Positions 43,775-52,943 of a stretch of DNA of 64,000 bases are shown here, piece after piece. The position numbers were made by a program, and so were the translations under genes. Positions within the stretch are counted from its first letter, which is position 1. Each line of letters begins with the position of its first letter. Origin of the DNA: Acidisarcina sp963790505 (GTDB taxonomy: Bacteria > Acidobacteriota > Terriglobia > Terriglobales > Acidobacteriaceae); the NCBI GenBank assembly GCA_963790505.1, contig CAWBOT010000005.1, forward strand, positions 1,178,001 to 1,242,000, in the 5' to 3' direction. Below the pieces are notes generated by a model. The model was not told the DNA's origin. It did no database searches and saw only the letters and a list, made by a program, of their open reading frames with translations.

Positions 43775-44494
43775 TTATGAATGTGGCTTGTTCGGGACAG
43801 GCCGGCGGCCCGGCATGAAACTGTCTCGATGAAGATCGGGATCGACCGGATACCAGTACAGCCCTACGCCCTCGTCGCGCCGCCCTGCTGCCTTGGCCGC
43901 GTTGCTCCACGCCTCAGAGTTGATCGTTGCGGTACGGATGTCGTCGTGCGCGATGTTGATGAAGTGCGCAAACGGTTCGCTGGGAGGATGGTCCGACATC
44001 CAGGTTCGCAGCCAGGGGCGAAGCAGCTCGTCGGCCTGCGCCTCGTCGGCCGATGCAAATGAGACCTTGAATCGCTTCATGGACTCCGCCTCAAGCCGGT
44101 CGAGCCCTGACTGGTACATCTGCTTTCGGTCGGCCGGCGAGACGCCAATTAGAAAGTCCAGAAACTCCGGCGCTCCCGCGGCAAGCGCACCGGGATAGCC
44201 AGAACCTGGATAACCCTTTGACGCAGGCACCAGCACTTCGCTCAGGTGGCGGAGGGTCGCCGTCTGTTTATCGGTGAAGAAGCGCTTCTCTGCAGCCTTC
44301 GCATCAGGCACGAGCGGCGTGACCGGCAGGGGCTTGACCTCGGCCAGACCGCGCATCCACGGCACCGGGCCGGGCGCCGGAGGAACCAGTTGCGGTGTCG
44401 GGTGCGGCGGGGGAGTCGCGGCCTGCTGCCCCAGCATCGCCTTCGCTGACACTGACGCCGCCATCATCGCTTTGACAAAGTCGCGCCTTCTCAT
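43775..44494 (-). CDS. Gluconate 2-dehydrogenase subunit 3-like protein (Tat-exported)
   Basis: 239 residues. The N-terminus MRRRDFVKAMMAASVSAKAM is a twin-arginine signal. A Pro-rich linker leads to the helical domain FTDKQTATLRHLSEVLVPAS, GAPEFLDFLIGVSPADRKQM and AHFINIAHDDIRTATINSEAW, the pattern of the small subunit that chaperones and co-exports GMC dehydrogenases. It is the first gene of a pair with the GMC oxidoreductase. Confidence 0.87.
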   Translation of the reverse strand: MRRRDFVKAMMAASVSAKAMLGQQAATPPPHPTPQLVPPAPGPVPWMRGLAEVKPLPVTPLVPDAKAAEKRFFTDKQTATLRHLSEVLVPASKGYPGSGYPGALAAGAPEFLDFLIGVSPADRKQMYQSGLDRLEAESMKRFKVSFASADEAQADELLRPWLRTWMSDHPPSEPFAHFINIAHDDIRTATINSEAWSNAAKAAGRRDEGVGLYWYPVDPDLHRDSFMPGRRPVPNKPHS

Positions 44495-44797
44495 GCTTCC
44501 CTCCGCCTTGCTCGCAATCTTTTCCGAACGCCTCAGACTACATGATCCGGCCCTGTGAGTCTTCGCATCTTTTCGGACAAGGCCGGGTTGTGTTCTCTCG
44601 TGGGAAAAGGTCTAGCCGAATCTGCATGCAGGGCGGTATTGCGTGGAATACATGCCGGTTACTCCCAAGGTGCGGCGGCCAATTCGTTGCGGCGTATCCC
44701 TATGCTTTGCCGCATCATGAAAGATGACGGAGAAGGTCGCGGCGGAACTGCAAGTCGCTGGAGGTTCGATCTTCTTCCGTCGGGAGCGTTAGCCAGC

Positions 44798-45793
44798 ATG
44801 AAAAATCTTCGCATCGCAGTCGCAGTGGTTGCCGGCGTCGCGGCCTTCGCGCCGAACGGTTATTCCCAGGCGGCACAGAAGCCGAGCCCCTACAGCGGAG
44901 TCTCGCAGCCGCCCCCGGACGATACGATTACCACCGATAGCGCGACTACGCCTGCGCCAACGCTGGCAACGCGGCCCGAGGTCGCCCCTGCGGCACCAGC
45001 CGTCAGTGCCGCCCCCGCGCAATCGGTTCCGACGCCAATTGCTCCCGTTCCAACTGCTGTGGTTCAACCCTCCGCAAACTGCAATCCCGACGACCGGATG
45101 ATGGGCGATCCTGACCCCTGCACCACTCCGGCTGTTGAGACAATTAGCCCGGCCGTCGCGGCTGCCGCTTCGCGGTCAGCTTCACTTGAAGCCGACGCAG
45201 ACATTGTCACCTCAGTTCCCACTCGCCCCGGCGAGCTTCCCGAGGGCACCATCATCAAGATTGCGCTGAACGAAGAGCTTGCTACCGGAGAGTCGCAGGC
45301 TGGCTCGGACTTTACCGGGCGTGTCGCGGCGGATGTCGTCTCTTCCGGCAAGGTAGTCATTCCCCAGGGTTCTGAAGTTGTAGGGAAGATCGTTCGCGTT
45401 ACCGAGGGCAAGCGTTTTGGGAGTCCGGCGACGATCCGGCTTCGGCCTGACGTGGTGATATTGCCTGACGGCTCGCGCTATGTGCTGCGTGCGCAAATCC
45501 TCGCCACCAGCAGTAAATCGCGCGTCGACGGCGAAGGAGCACTCCTGCCGGCTTCGCGGGTGAAGACGAACGTCATCAAGGAGACTGCAGGAATGGGCAC
45601 CGGCGCTGTAGCAGGCGCAATCATCGGGGGGCCGGCGGGAGCGCTGGTCGGCACGCTGATCGGAGCCGGCGTCATGACCACCAACATTCTGGTGCAAAAC
45701 CCGGCATCGGTGAAGGTGCCGAAAGACTCGACGCTCACCATGAGCCTTACCCAGCCGATGATGATCACTCCGGAGTTGGCGAGCACCAACTAA
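44798..45793 (+). CDS. Secreted protein with TrbI/VirB10-like C-terminal domain
   Basis: 331 residues from the ATG at 44798, where the signal peptide begins (IAVAVVAGVAAFAPNGYSQ). Residues ~25-140 are Pro/Ala/Thr-rich and probably disordered. The C-terminal part (LPEGTIIKIALNEELATGES, VVIPQGSEVVGKIVRVTEGK, then a Gly/Ala-rich hydrophobic stretch TGAVAGAIIGGPAGALVGTL) resembles the beta-barrel and antenna segment of TrbI/VirB10. No other conjugation or type IV secretion genes are present, so it is an orphan relative. It converges on ubiX with one base between the stop codons. Confidence 0.72.
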   Translation: MKNLRIAVAVVAGVAAFAPNGYSQAAQKPSPYSGVSQPPPDDTITTDSATTPAPTLATRPEVAPAAPAVSAAPAQSVPTPIAPVPTAVVQPSANCNPDDRMMGDPDPCTTPAVETISPAVAAAASRSASLEADADIVTSVPTRPGELPEGTIIKIALNEELATGESQAGSDFTGRVAADVVSSGKVVIPQGSEVVGKIVRVTEGKRFGSPATIRLRPDVVILPDGSRYVLRAQILATSSKSRVDGEGALLPASRVKTNVIKETAGMGTGAVAGAIIGGPAGALVGTLIGAGVMTTNILVQNPASVKVPKDSTLTMSLTQPMMITPELASTN

Positions 45794-45794
45794 A

Positions 45795-46409
45795 TTATTC
45801 GTCGCCTTTCCACACATAAGCACTAGACTGGGGCAATCCAATGTGTGCGAGCACCCGGTAAGCAAACTGCCGTGCCATTTCGGTCGTATCCGCCGGCAGG
45901 TTGTAGAACGACGGCATCACCGGGAAGATGACCGCGCCGGCGTCCGCCGCGAGCGTCATATTTCGCAGATGAATCTTGTTAAAGGGCGTCTCGCGCACGC
46001 AGAGCAGCAGCGGACGCCGCTCTTTCAGGCAAACATCGGCGGCACGCTCGATGAGGTTGCGCGCGAGCCCGTTGGCGATCCCTCCCAGCGTTCCCATGCT
46101 GCATGGCAGCACAATCATTCCATTCGACGGATAGCTGCCGCTGGCTATACATGCTCCGATATCGCTCTCGCTGAGTTGGACGATCTTCTTCGAAGTGCCG
46201 CCGAGCAGCTTCTCTACGAGCTGATTACGGCCACTGAGTTGCAGCTCCTCAGCGAGCACGCGCAAAGAACTCTCCGAAGGGACGAAGTTGACTTGCGCGA
46301 CGCGCTCATCGACATTCAGCGCGGCGAGCAGTTCGCGGCCAAAAACGGCCCCGCTGGCGCCGGTGATGGCGACGGTAAGGCTCCAGCCGGAGTCGCGCGT
46401 ATTTGTCAT
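45795..46409 (-). CDS. ubiX: UbiX-type flavin prenyltransferase
   Basis: 204 residues. The flavin-binding start VAITGASGAVFGRELLAALN and the blocks IVLPCSMGTLGGIANGLARN and RRPLLLCVRETPFNKIHLRNM are those of UbiX, which makes prenylated FMN, the cofactor of UbiD-type decarboxylases. The start ATG overlaps the purB stop (ATGA). No ubiD is in the window; the cofactor would serve quinone synthesis or another decarboxylase elsewhere. Confidence 0.92.
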   Translation of the reverse strand: MTNTRDSGWSLTVAITGASGAVFGRELLAALNVDERVAQVNFVPSESSLRVLAEELQLSGRNQLVEKLLGGTSKKIVQLSESDIGACIASGSYPSNGMIVLPCSMGTLGGIANGLARNLIERAADVCLKERRPLLLCVRETPFNKIHLRNMTLAADAGAVIFPVMPSFYNLPADTTEMARQFAYRVLAHIGLPQSSAYVWKGDE

Positions 46410-47746
46410 TTGCCCAGGGCTCGATTGCCCAGAACCCTATCAAAGATTGCGTCGACATTCTTCAATTGGCGCGCAAGGTCGAAGGCGTGCGCCAGCTTTT
46501 CGGCACTCAGCCGCGAGGTGATTGCCGGGTCGGCGGCGATCTCGTCTTTGAAGACGAGTTCCTCGCGCCAGGCGCGCATGGCGTGTGTCTGCACCAATCG
46601 ATAAGCCTCTTCGCGAGCCATGCCGGATTCGGCGAGATCGAGCAACAACTGACCGCTGAAGATGAGACCTCCGGTGCTTTCGAGATTCTTGAGCATCCGC
46701 TTCGGATAGACGACTAGATTCTCGATCAGCGCCGAAGTTTTTTCGAGCAAGTAGTCGGCCAGAATCGTCGAGTCGGGGAAGATGACTCGCTCGACCGACG
46801 AATGCGAGATATCTCGCTCGTGCCACAGAGCGATGTTCTCGTAAGCCGCCTGGGCATTGGCGCGAACGACGCGCGCGAGTCCGCTGATCTGTTCGCTGGT
46901 AATCGGGTTGCGCTTGTGCGGCATCGCCGACGAGCCTTTTTGTTTCTCTGAAAAGAACTCCTCTGCCTCGCGGACCTCCGTGCGCTGCAGGTGACGAATC
47001 TCAGTGGCGATCTTGTCGAGCGTTGAAGTGAGGATCGCGAGCGTCGAGATGTAATGCGCGTGGCGATCGCGCTGGATGACTTGCGTGGCGACGGCGGCCG
47101 GCTCTAGACCAAGGCGCGCGCAGATACGCTCTTCGTGTTCCGGATTGAGATGGCCAAAGGTGCCGACCGCGCCGGAGAGCTTGCCGACGCGCATGTCTTC
47201 GGCGGCGGCGTGAAAGCGCGCAATATTCCGCTGCGTCTCGGAGTACCAGTTGAGCAGCTTCAACCCAAAGGTGGTCGGCTCGGCATGGATTCCGTGGGTG
47301 CGCCCGATGGTTGGCGTGTGCTGGAATTCGAGGGCGCGTTTTTTTAGCACCGCAGCGAGTTTTTCAAGCTGTGCCGCGATGATCGCCGAAGCTGCCTTGA
47401 TCTGCAGCGCCTGCGCCGTGTCGACAACGTCATTTGACGTCAGGCCGTAGTGCAGCCAGCGCGACTCCGGACCGATCTTCTCCCCCACCGCTGTGGTGAA
47501 GGCGATGACGTCATGTTTCACCTGCGCCTCGATCTCTTGAATGCGCTTGACGTCAATTTCGCCGCGTTCACGGATGGCTTTTGCGGCCTCGACGGGAACG
47601 ATGCCGTCCTCGGCCAGCACGTCGCTGGCAGCGCTCTCGACCGCCAGCCACATACGGTACTTGTTTTCGTCGGTCCAGATGGCGCCCATTACCGGGCGCG
47701 TATATCGTGCAATCAATTCGCTTTCCTCATCGTCCCAAACCCCCAT
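46406..47746 (-). CDS. purB: PurB, adenylosuccinate lyase
   Basis: 446 residues from the ATG at 47746 (MGVWDDEESELIARYTRPVM); the frame is open further upstream but without homologous character. Conserved blocks are HYGLTSNDVVDTAQALQIKA, PTIGRTHGIHAEPTTFGLKL and the signature SSAMPHKRNPITSEQISGLA. It acts twice in purine synthesis, releasing fumarate from SAICAR and adenylosuccinate. It overlaps ubiX by four bases, so the two share a transcript. Confidence 0.96.
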   Translation of the reverse strand: MGVWDDEESELIARYTRPVMGAIWTDENKYRMWLAVESAASDVLAEDGIVPVEAAKAIRERGEIDVKRIQEIEAQVKHDVIAFTTAVGEKIGPESRWLHYGLTSNDVVDTAQALQIKAASAIIAAQLEKLAAVLKKRALEFQHTPTIGRTHGIHAEPTTFGLKLLNWYSETQRNIARFHAAAEDMRVGKLSGAVGTFGHLNPEHEERICARLGLEPAAVATQVIQRDRHAHYISTLAILTSTLDKIATEIRHLQRTEVREAEEFFSEKQKGSSAMPHKRNPITSEQISGLARVVRANAQAAYENIALWHERDISHSSVERVIFPDSTILADYLLEKTSALIENLVVYPKRMLKNLESTGGLIFSGQLLLDLAESGMAREEAYRLVQTHAMRAWREELVFKDEIAADPAITSRLSAEKLAHAFDLARQLKNVDAIFDRVLGNRALGK

Positions 47747-47826
47747 TGTAGCTTTCGGCGCATCCCATAGTGCAGAATCAGCAGGGTAGAATTGTCCAGT
47801 AGCCGGACGGTAGAACAGGAAGAGAT

Positions 47827-48105
47827 ATGGCTGAAGAAACACACGAACTACCGGAGCTCGTCACCTTAGGCGAGTTTCCTGAACCGATGGAAGCGGAAAT
47901 GGTCAAGCTGCGGCTGGAGTCTGCCGGAATCGACACATTCCTTTCTGGCGAGAACGCCGCAATTCTGGCGCCTGGTCTGGGGCCGCTGCATTTGCAGGTC
48001 AAGCCGGAGGACGAGGTGGACGCGCGCGCCATTCTCTCTGATACCGGCGAGCCGGGCGTGGTCAGCTCGTATACCGGGGTGGATCTGGAACCGGAGCAGC
48101 CTTAA
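47827..48105 (+). CDS. DUF2007-type small protein
   Basis: 92 residues with GGAAGAG before the ATG. The core LVTLGEFPEPMEAEMVKLRLESAGIDTFL-type sequence (seen across residues 11-40) with PLHLQVKPEDEVDARAILSD matches the DUF2007 'putative signal transducing protein' fold, a ferredoxin-like domain related to PII-type proteins. Function unknown. Divergent from purB, convergent with the glutaredoxin gene. Confidence 0.83.
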   Translation: MAEETHELPELVTLGEFPEPMEAEMVKLRLESAGIDTFLSGENAAILAPGLGPLHLQVKPEDEVDARAILSDTGEPGVVSSYTGVDLEPEQP

Positions 48106-48114
48106 GACGAGGGG

Positions 48115-48366
48115 TTAATTCACGCCGAGGCGTTCGCGCATCTCGGCATGCAGGAACCCGCGGCCCGGCCGATACGGTTGCACCCATTCGCCATCGATGA
48201 CGAATTGCGGAATGGCGCGCTTGCCCACATTGCGCAGCAATTCTTCCGCAGCCCCCGGCGTCGATTCAATGTCGATCTCGGTATAGGCGATTTGGTGGTG
48301 CTCAAGGAAGCGCTTCGCCTCGCGGCAATCGCGGCACCACGGAGCGCTGTAGAGGGTGAGTTTCAT
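48115..48366 (-). CDS. Glutaredoxin-like protein
   Basis: 83 residues: MKLTLYSAPWCRDCREAKRF carries the dithiol active site CRDC, followed by YTEIDIESTPGAAEELL and the cis-Pro region KRAIPQFVIDGEW. The -CRDC- site and small size match the NrdH/Uxx glutaredoxin-like group that reduces disulfides in the cytoplasm. It lies near a bacilliredoxin gene on the same strand, though a terminator separates them. Confidence 0.87.
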   Translation of the reverse strand: MKLTLYSAPWCRDCREAKRFLEHHQIAYTEIDIESTPGAAEELLRNVGKRAIPQFVIDGEWVQPYRPGRGFLHAEMRERLGVN

Positions 48367-48384
48367 AGCTGGGCCGCTTGAACT

Positions 48385-48418
48385 GAAAACCCACGCCTGA
48401 GAGATTCAGACGTGGGTT
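48385..48418 (-). terminator. Rho-independent terminator after the bacilliredoxin gene
   Basis: On the reverse strand AACCCACG pairs with CGTGGGTT, with further pairing near the loop (TCTGA/TCAGG), followed by TTTTC. It lies about 50 bp after the bacilliredoxin stop. Confidence 0.72.
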
Positions 48419-48466
48419 CGTAGTCTTCGATCTAACACCACTTGCTAGTTCTGACGCGCGAAATTC

Positions 48467-48892
48467 TTAGGCGGTTGTCCTGGCGCAGAATTCGTCAAAG
48501 GCGCGTGAGAGTTCGCCGGCGATTGCCTGGGCGGTATTGACCTCGATCGCCGAACGCTGCATCAGGTAAACCAGCTTGCCGTCCCGAAGAATCGCCACAG
48601 CGGGCGAGGTCGGCGGGTTTCCGGCGAAGTAGGAGCGGGCCTTATCGGTCGCCTCGCGGTCCTGGCCGGCGAAGACGGTGATGGCATGATCGGGTTTGGT
48701 CGTGTGCTGCAGGGCAAGACGAACTCCGGGGCGCATCTTGCCCGCGGCGCAACCGCAGATCGAGTTGACTACTAACAGGGTGGTGCCGGGAGTGGCGATT
48801 GCGGCGTCGACCTCGTCGGCCGTCCGGGCTTCCTTGATTCCCACCCGAGTGAGCTCTTCGCGCATCGGAACTACCATCATTTCGGGATACAT
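48467..48892 (-). CDS. BrxA/BrxB-family bacilliredoxin (YphP-like)
   Basis: 141 residues from the ATG at 48892 (MYPEMMVVPMREELTRVGIK). The active site CGC is in LLVVNSICGCAAGKMRPGVR and the C-terminal strand is VAILRDGKLVYLMQRSAIEV, as in BrxA/BrxB. In Bacillus these remove bacillithiol from proteins; a thiol-disulfide isomerase or reductase role is expected, and whether this organism makes bacillithiol cannot be told from the window. Confidence 0.9.
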   Translation of the reverse strand: MYPEMMVVPMREELTRVGIKEARTADEVDAAIATPGTTLLVVNSICGCAAGKMRPGVRLALQHTTKPDHAITVFAGQDREATDKARSYFAGNPPTSPAVAILRDGKLVYLMQRSAIEVNTAQAIAGELSRAFDEFCARTTA

Positions 48893-49014
48893 TCTGTGTC
48901 TCCTCCGGGATCTTTCGGCGATTGCCTTATAGCCATTATAAAGCCTGCGTCCGAGCGCCGCACCAGAGATCGGTATTGCGGCTGATACGCTCATCTGATT
49001 GGGGTCTTGCCGGG

Positions 49015-50055
49015 ATGGAATTTCTTGAGAACGTGGCGTTGGCAGCTTATACCACCTTGAGGATAGGCGGCCCGGCACGATGGTTTGCCGAGGCGACGCA
49101 CGAAACCGAGATTGTGGAGGGGGTGAAGTTTGCCCAGGAGCGCGAGGTGCCGCTGTTTGTGCTCGGCGGCGGCAGCAACCTGCTGGTCTCCGACGCGGGC
49201 TTTGCGGGCTTGGTGCTACGCATCTCTCTGCGCGGAGTGACGGAGTTCTTCGATGAGGACAACCTGATTCTGCGTGTGGCTGCGGGCGAGAACTGGGACA
49301 AATTTGTCAGCTACGCCGTTTCGCTCGATTGCGCCGGAGTTGAGTGTCTCGCGGGGATTCCAGGGACCATTGGCGGAACTCCGGTGCAGAATGTCGGGGC
49401 ATATGGGCAGGAGGTATCCGAGACGATTCGCGCCGTGCGCGCCTACGATCTCGCGAGCCACGCATTCGTCGATATGACTGCCGGCGAATGCGAATTCTCG
49501 TACCGGCAAAGCCGCTTCAACACTACGGGTAAGGGCCGGTACATCGTGACCAGGGTCGATTATTCACTGGTACCGGGAGGCGCGCCACGGCTCACGTATG
49601 CGGACGTGAAGCGATACTTCCAGGACGCGGCCCAGGCGCCTTCGTTGGCCGAGGTCGCGAACGCAGTGCGGGCGATTCGCCGCGAGAAGGGAATGTATCT
49701 GGTCGACGGCGATCCGAACTCCGCCAGTGCAGGCAGTTTTTTCAAGAACCCCGTGGTGGATCGAGCCACTCTTGCCGAGCTGGAAGCAACGGTGCCGGGG
49801 GGAACGGTCGTCCCGCAGTATCCGGCATCGGAAGGGAGGGTCAAGCTGGCCGCGGCGTGGCTGCTCGAGCAGGCGGGATTCACGAAGGGTTATGGCAGCG
49901 GACGAGCCGGAATTTCGAGCCAGCACACGCTCGCGCTGGTGAATCGCGGCGGTGCGACGGCGAAAGAGATCGTTGAGCTGAGCGAGGATATTGTTTCTCG
50001 GGTCGAAGAGAGGTTCGGAGTCAGATTGGAACGGGAGCCGGTTTTGGTTCAATAA
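49015..50055 (+). CDS. murB: MurB, UDP-N-acetylenolpyruvoylglucosamine reductase
   Basis: 346 residues from the ATG at 49015. FAD-binding blocks are LFVLGGGSNLLVSDAGFAGL and CLAGIPGTIGGTPVQNVGAYG; the catalytic Ser is in ASAGSFFKNPVVDRAT and the C-terminal Glu region is SRVEERFGVRLEREPVLV. The Tyr-containing loop after the second block is typical of E. coli-type (type I) MurB. It makes UDP-MurNAc for peptidoglycan. Confidence 0.95.
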   Translation: MEFLENVALAAYTTLRIGGPARWFAEATHETEIVEGVKFAQEREVPLFVLGGGSNLLVSDAGFAGLVLRISLRGVTEFFDEDNLILRVAAGENWDKFVSYAVSLDCAGVECLAGIPGTIGGTPVQNVGAYGQEVSETIRAVRAYDLASHAFVDMTAGECEFSYRQSRFNTTGKGRYIVTRVDYSLVPGGAPRLTYADVKRYFQDAAQAPSLAEVANAVRAIRREKGMYLVDGDPNSASAGSFFKNPVVDRATLAELEATVPGGTVVPQYPASEGRVKLAAAWLLEQAGFTKGYGSGRAGISSQHTLALVNRGGATAKEIVELSEDIVSRVEERFGVRLEREPVLVQ

Positions 50056-50158
50056 ACCGCGGCGATGGCGATCCCTATTCTTACCGAACTCCGATACCTA
50101 TATGCCGATTGGGAAAAACCCTTCGCCTCGGCTCCTCGTGGGAGAGTTGGGAGGGTCG

Positions 50159-51031
50159 ATGAAGTCTGGCAGCAGATGGTCAGGGTGGGCGCTTGTCGCG
50201 CTTTTGAGTTTGGGCATCCCGCGGCTCTGGGCGCAGGGGCCTCCATACCAGACCGACGACCCAGTGCCGGTTGACCTGCATCACTACGAGTTCTACATCT
50301 TCGGAGGCGTCGACGGCACTCCCGTGGAGGTGGACTCGACGGGACCGGCGTTTGAGTTCAACTGGGGCGCGATTCCGCGGGTACAGCTGCACGCTATTTT
50401 GCCGTGGGGAGTGGTCGCACCCTTGAACAACCCTGTGTACCTTCCTGGCGGAACCGGTTCCACGAACTTTGGCCTAATCGACATGGAACTGGGCACCAAG
50501 GTAGCCGTGATTAAGGAATCGCCGCACATTCCGCAGATCGGCACGTTTGTCATGTTCGAGATGCCCACGGGCAACTACAACAAGGGGCTGGGCATGGGAA
50601 AGGTCTGGTACAAGGTTCCGATCTGGCTTCAAAAGAATTCCGGAAAGTGGCTCTTCGATGGGGGCGCCGGCTATCAGATCGTCAAACAGGCCGGGTACCG
50701 AAGCTTTCCGTATACGGGATGGCTAATCAAGCGTGAGCTAAACGAAAGGCTGGAGCTTGGAGCTGAGGTCTTCGCTCATGGCCGGGAGGGATTCGCGACC
50801 GCGCAGACCCAATCTTCAACCCTGATCGACGTGGGCGGTTACTACCACTTCAAGAACCACCCAGGCGAGCAGTTTCTCCTTTGCTACGGTCACTCGGTCG
50901 CGGGACAAACGGAAAACTACGCCTACGTGGGCATGTACTGGACCTGGGGCAAGGACGACAAAGACGACCAGAAAAGCACGGCAATCCAGGGCTGGATGCT
51001 GAGACCGATGAGCGCAAAGGGCTTTGACTAA
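50159..51031 (+). CDS. Secreted outer-membrane-type protein, uncharacterised
   Basis: 290 residues from the ATG at 50159 (GGGAGGG upstream) with a signal peptide (GWALVALLSLGIPRLWAQG). The mature sequence is rich in beta strands with aromatic ends (HHYEFYIFGGVDGTPVEVDS, PQIGTFVMFEMPTGNYNKGL, LGAEVFAHGREGFATAQTQS, ENYAYVGMYWTWGKDDKDD), suggesting a 10-12-stranded outer-membrane barrel. No specific family recognised. Confidence 0.75.
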   Translation: MKSGSRWSGWALVALLSLGIPRLWAQGPPYQTDDPVPVDLHHYEFYIFGGVDGTPVEVDSTGPAFEFNWGAIPRVQLHAILPWGVVAPLNNPVYLPGGTGSTNFGLIDMELGTKVAVIKESPHIPQIGTFVMFEMPTGNYNKGLGMGKVWYKVPIWLQKNSGKWLFDGGAGYQIVKQAGYRSFPYTGWLIKRELNERLELGAEVFAHGREGFATAQTQSSTLIDVGGYYHFKNHPGEQFLLCYGHSVAGQTENYAYVGMYWTWGKDDKDDQKSTAIQGWMLRPMSAKGFD

Positions 51032-51488
51032 GGTGAGTCGCGACGATTGCCAGAAGGATTGAGCGAATTTATCTCGGGCCGAGTGCTAGTCGCCTGCTCA
51101 GAGGTGCAGGTTTTCAGCACGATTCCGGATAGCGCGAAGTGATCGCCGAGCCAAGCCCGTAGATGGGTGGCAAAACGTTCCTTGCCAAAGCAATAAAAAG
51201 CCCCGTATCAGGCGGGGCTTTGTCATTCACTCTGGTACGGAAGGTCGTGATTTCCATGCGATTCAGCGTGCAATGCAACCTCGCGATTCAGGCACCCATA
51301 AGGGCTTGGCTCGCCGCGCTGTTCTACTTCCTCACGAAGTAGGACAGCAATCAAGCCGAGGGCGCGCTCAAGCCTCGGCAAAATCTCTTAAATTCTATCC
51401 CGCCGATTACCTTCCGCACGGCTCAAGACGCAAACTCATTCCAATAGCGGCTCCGATTTGGGCCTCCTGCTAGGCTAGAGGTCAGGCC
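51032..51488. other. Intergenic region before thrC
   Basis: 457 bp without a convincing gene. It contains the terminator at 51196-51222 and then about 265 bp that must hold the thrC promoter. No T-box or attenuator-type leader peptide with consecutive Thr codons was recognised. Confidence 0.5.
51196..51222 (+). terminator. Rho-independent terminator
   Basis: AAAGCCCCG pairs with CGGGGCTTT around a short loop, with A residues before and TTTG after. It would end transcripts of the preceding barrel-type gene. Confidence 0.78.
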
Positions 51489-52943
51489 ATGAATGACCCC
51501 GTCCATCAACTGCGCTGCACCGGTTGCGCGCGTATAGTCGCCCACGGCGCGGCGAGGAGCAACTTCCGCTGCGCGGAATGCGGCGACCTCTTCGAGGTCG
51601 AATATCCGGCGTGGAGCCCGGCGCCCGAGTTTACCGCTGCCGCCGCACCAGTCAATGGCCGTCATGGCGATGGATTGCCGGGCACCGTGGTTGCTCTCGC
51701 AGAGCCGCTGCCGGCCAAGCCTCGCGCGTGGATGCCGAATGCGAGCGCGCTGCGCTGGCTCTGGAAGGAGCGCCGCCACTCCGCGCTGCCCATCGATCAG
51801 AGCGGCGTATGGCGCTTCCGCGAGCTACTCCCGATTCTCGACAAACCCAATGACGCAGTGACGCTGCGCGAAGGCAACACTCCGCTCTACGGCATGCCGC
51901 GTTGCGCCGAGGCTGCTGGAGTCGACCATCTGCTCGCCAAGCATCAGGGCATGAATCCCACCGGCTCTTTCAAAGACACCGGCATGACCGCGGCGCTCTC
52001 GGTCGCCCGGGAACTCGGCTTCGAATGGGTCGCCTGCGCCTCGACGGGAAATACCTCGGCTGCGATGGCAGCCTATGCCGCTCGCGCCGGAATGCGTTCG
52101 CTGGTGCTGATTCCCGAGGGCAAGATCGCGTGGGGCAAGCTTTCGCAGGCAATGGACTATGGCGCACTCACCTGTCAGCTGCGTACCGACTTTGACGGGT
52201 GCGTCCGGGTGCTGGCCGAAGTCGTTGAGCGCTATCCGGTCTACCTGCTGAACTCCGTCAATCCCTATCGACTCGAAGGCCAGAAGACGCCCGCGCTTGA
52301 GATTGCCGAGGAACTGGAATGGAATGTCCCCGACCACGTCATCGTTCCTGGTGGAAATCTCGCCAATTGTTCGGCGTTGGGCAAGGGATTTCTGGAGATG
52401 AAGCACCTCGGGCTTACTAACAAGCTGCCGAAGATATCGGTGATCCAGGCGCAAGGGGCCAACCCGCTGTATACGAGCATGAAGACAACACAGGGCAGAG
52501 AACTGACTCCGGTACAAGCCAATACCCGCGCCAGTGCAATCCGCATCGGCAATCCCGCATCGTGGCGCAAGGCGGTGCGGATTCTCGAGCAAACCGGCGG
52601 ATATTGCGAGCAGGTCTCGGAGGCGGAGATTGCCATCGCCAAGGCCGAGATCGGCGCCGAAGGCGTGGGATGCGAGCCGGCTTCGGCCGTAACTCTCGCG
52701 GGCCTCAAAAAGCTGGTCGCCGATGGCCGGATTCAATCGACGGAAAATGTGGTTCTGCTGCTCACCGGCCATTCGCTGAAAGATTCCGAATATACTCTCG
52801 ACTTTCATCGCGGCACTCTGCTGACCGATGAGGAATCGCGCGGCTATGAGCGCGCCATGGCGCCGCTGCGCTCGGAGATGCCGGTGCTCGACGCCTCTGC
52901 GGAAGCCGTGCTGCACGCCCTTGAAGCCGGAGTGCGTCGATGA
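51489..52943 (+). CDS. thrC: Threonine synthase
   Basis: 484 residues. An N-terminal zinc-ribbon-like segment (LRCTGCARIV, FRCAECGDLFEVEYP) precedes the PLP-dependent domain. The cofactor Lys is in NPTGSFKDTGMTAALSVARE, the phosphate-binding loop in VACASTGNTSAAMAAYAARA and VPGGNLANCSALGKGFLEM follows. The enzyme converts O-phosphohomoserine to threonine. It overlaps thrB by four bases (ATGA), so the last two steps of threonine synthesis are coupled. Confidence 0.95.
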   Translation: MNDPVHQLRCTGCARIVAHGAARSNFRCAECGDLFEVEYPAWSPAPEFTAAAAPVNGRHGDGLPGTVVALAEPLPAKPRAWMPNASALRWLWKERRHSALPIDQSGVWRFRELLPILDKPNDAVTLREGNTPLYGMPRCAEAAGVDHLLAKHQGMNPTGSFKDTGMTAALSVARELGFEWVACASTGNTSAAMAAYAARAGMRSLVLIPEGKIAWGKLSQAMDYGALTCQLRTDFDGCVRVLAEVVERYPVYLLNSVNPYRLEGQKTPALEIAEELEWNVPDHVIVPGGNLANCSALGKGFLEMKHLGLTNKLPKISVIQAQGANPLYTSMKTTQGRELTPVQANTRASAIRIGNPASWRKAVRILEQTGGYCEQVSEAEIAIAKAEIGAEGVGCEPASAVTLAGLKKLVADGRIQSTENVVLLLTGHSLKDSEYTLDFHRGTLLTDEESRGYERAMAPLRSEMPVLDASAEAVLHALEAGVRR

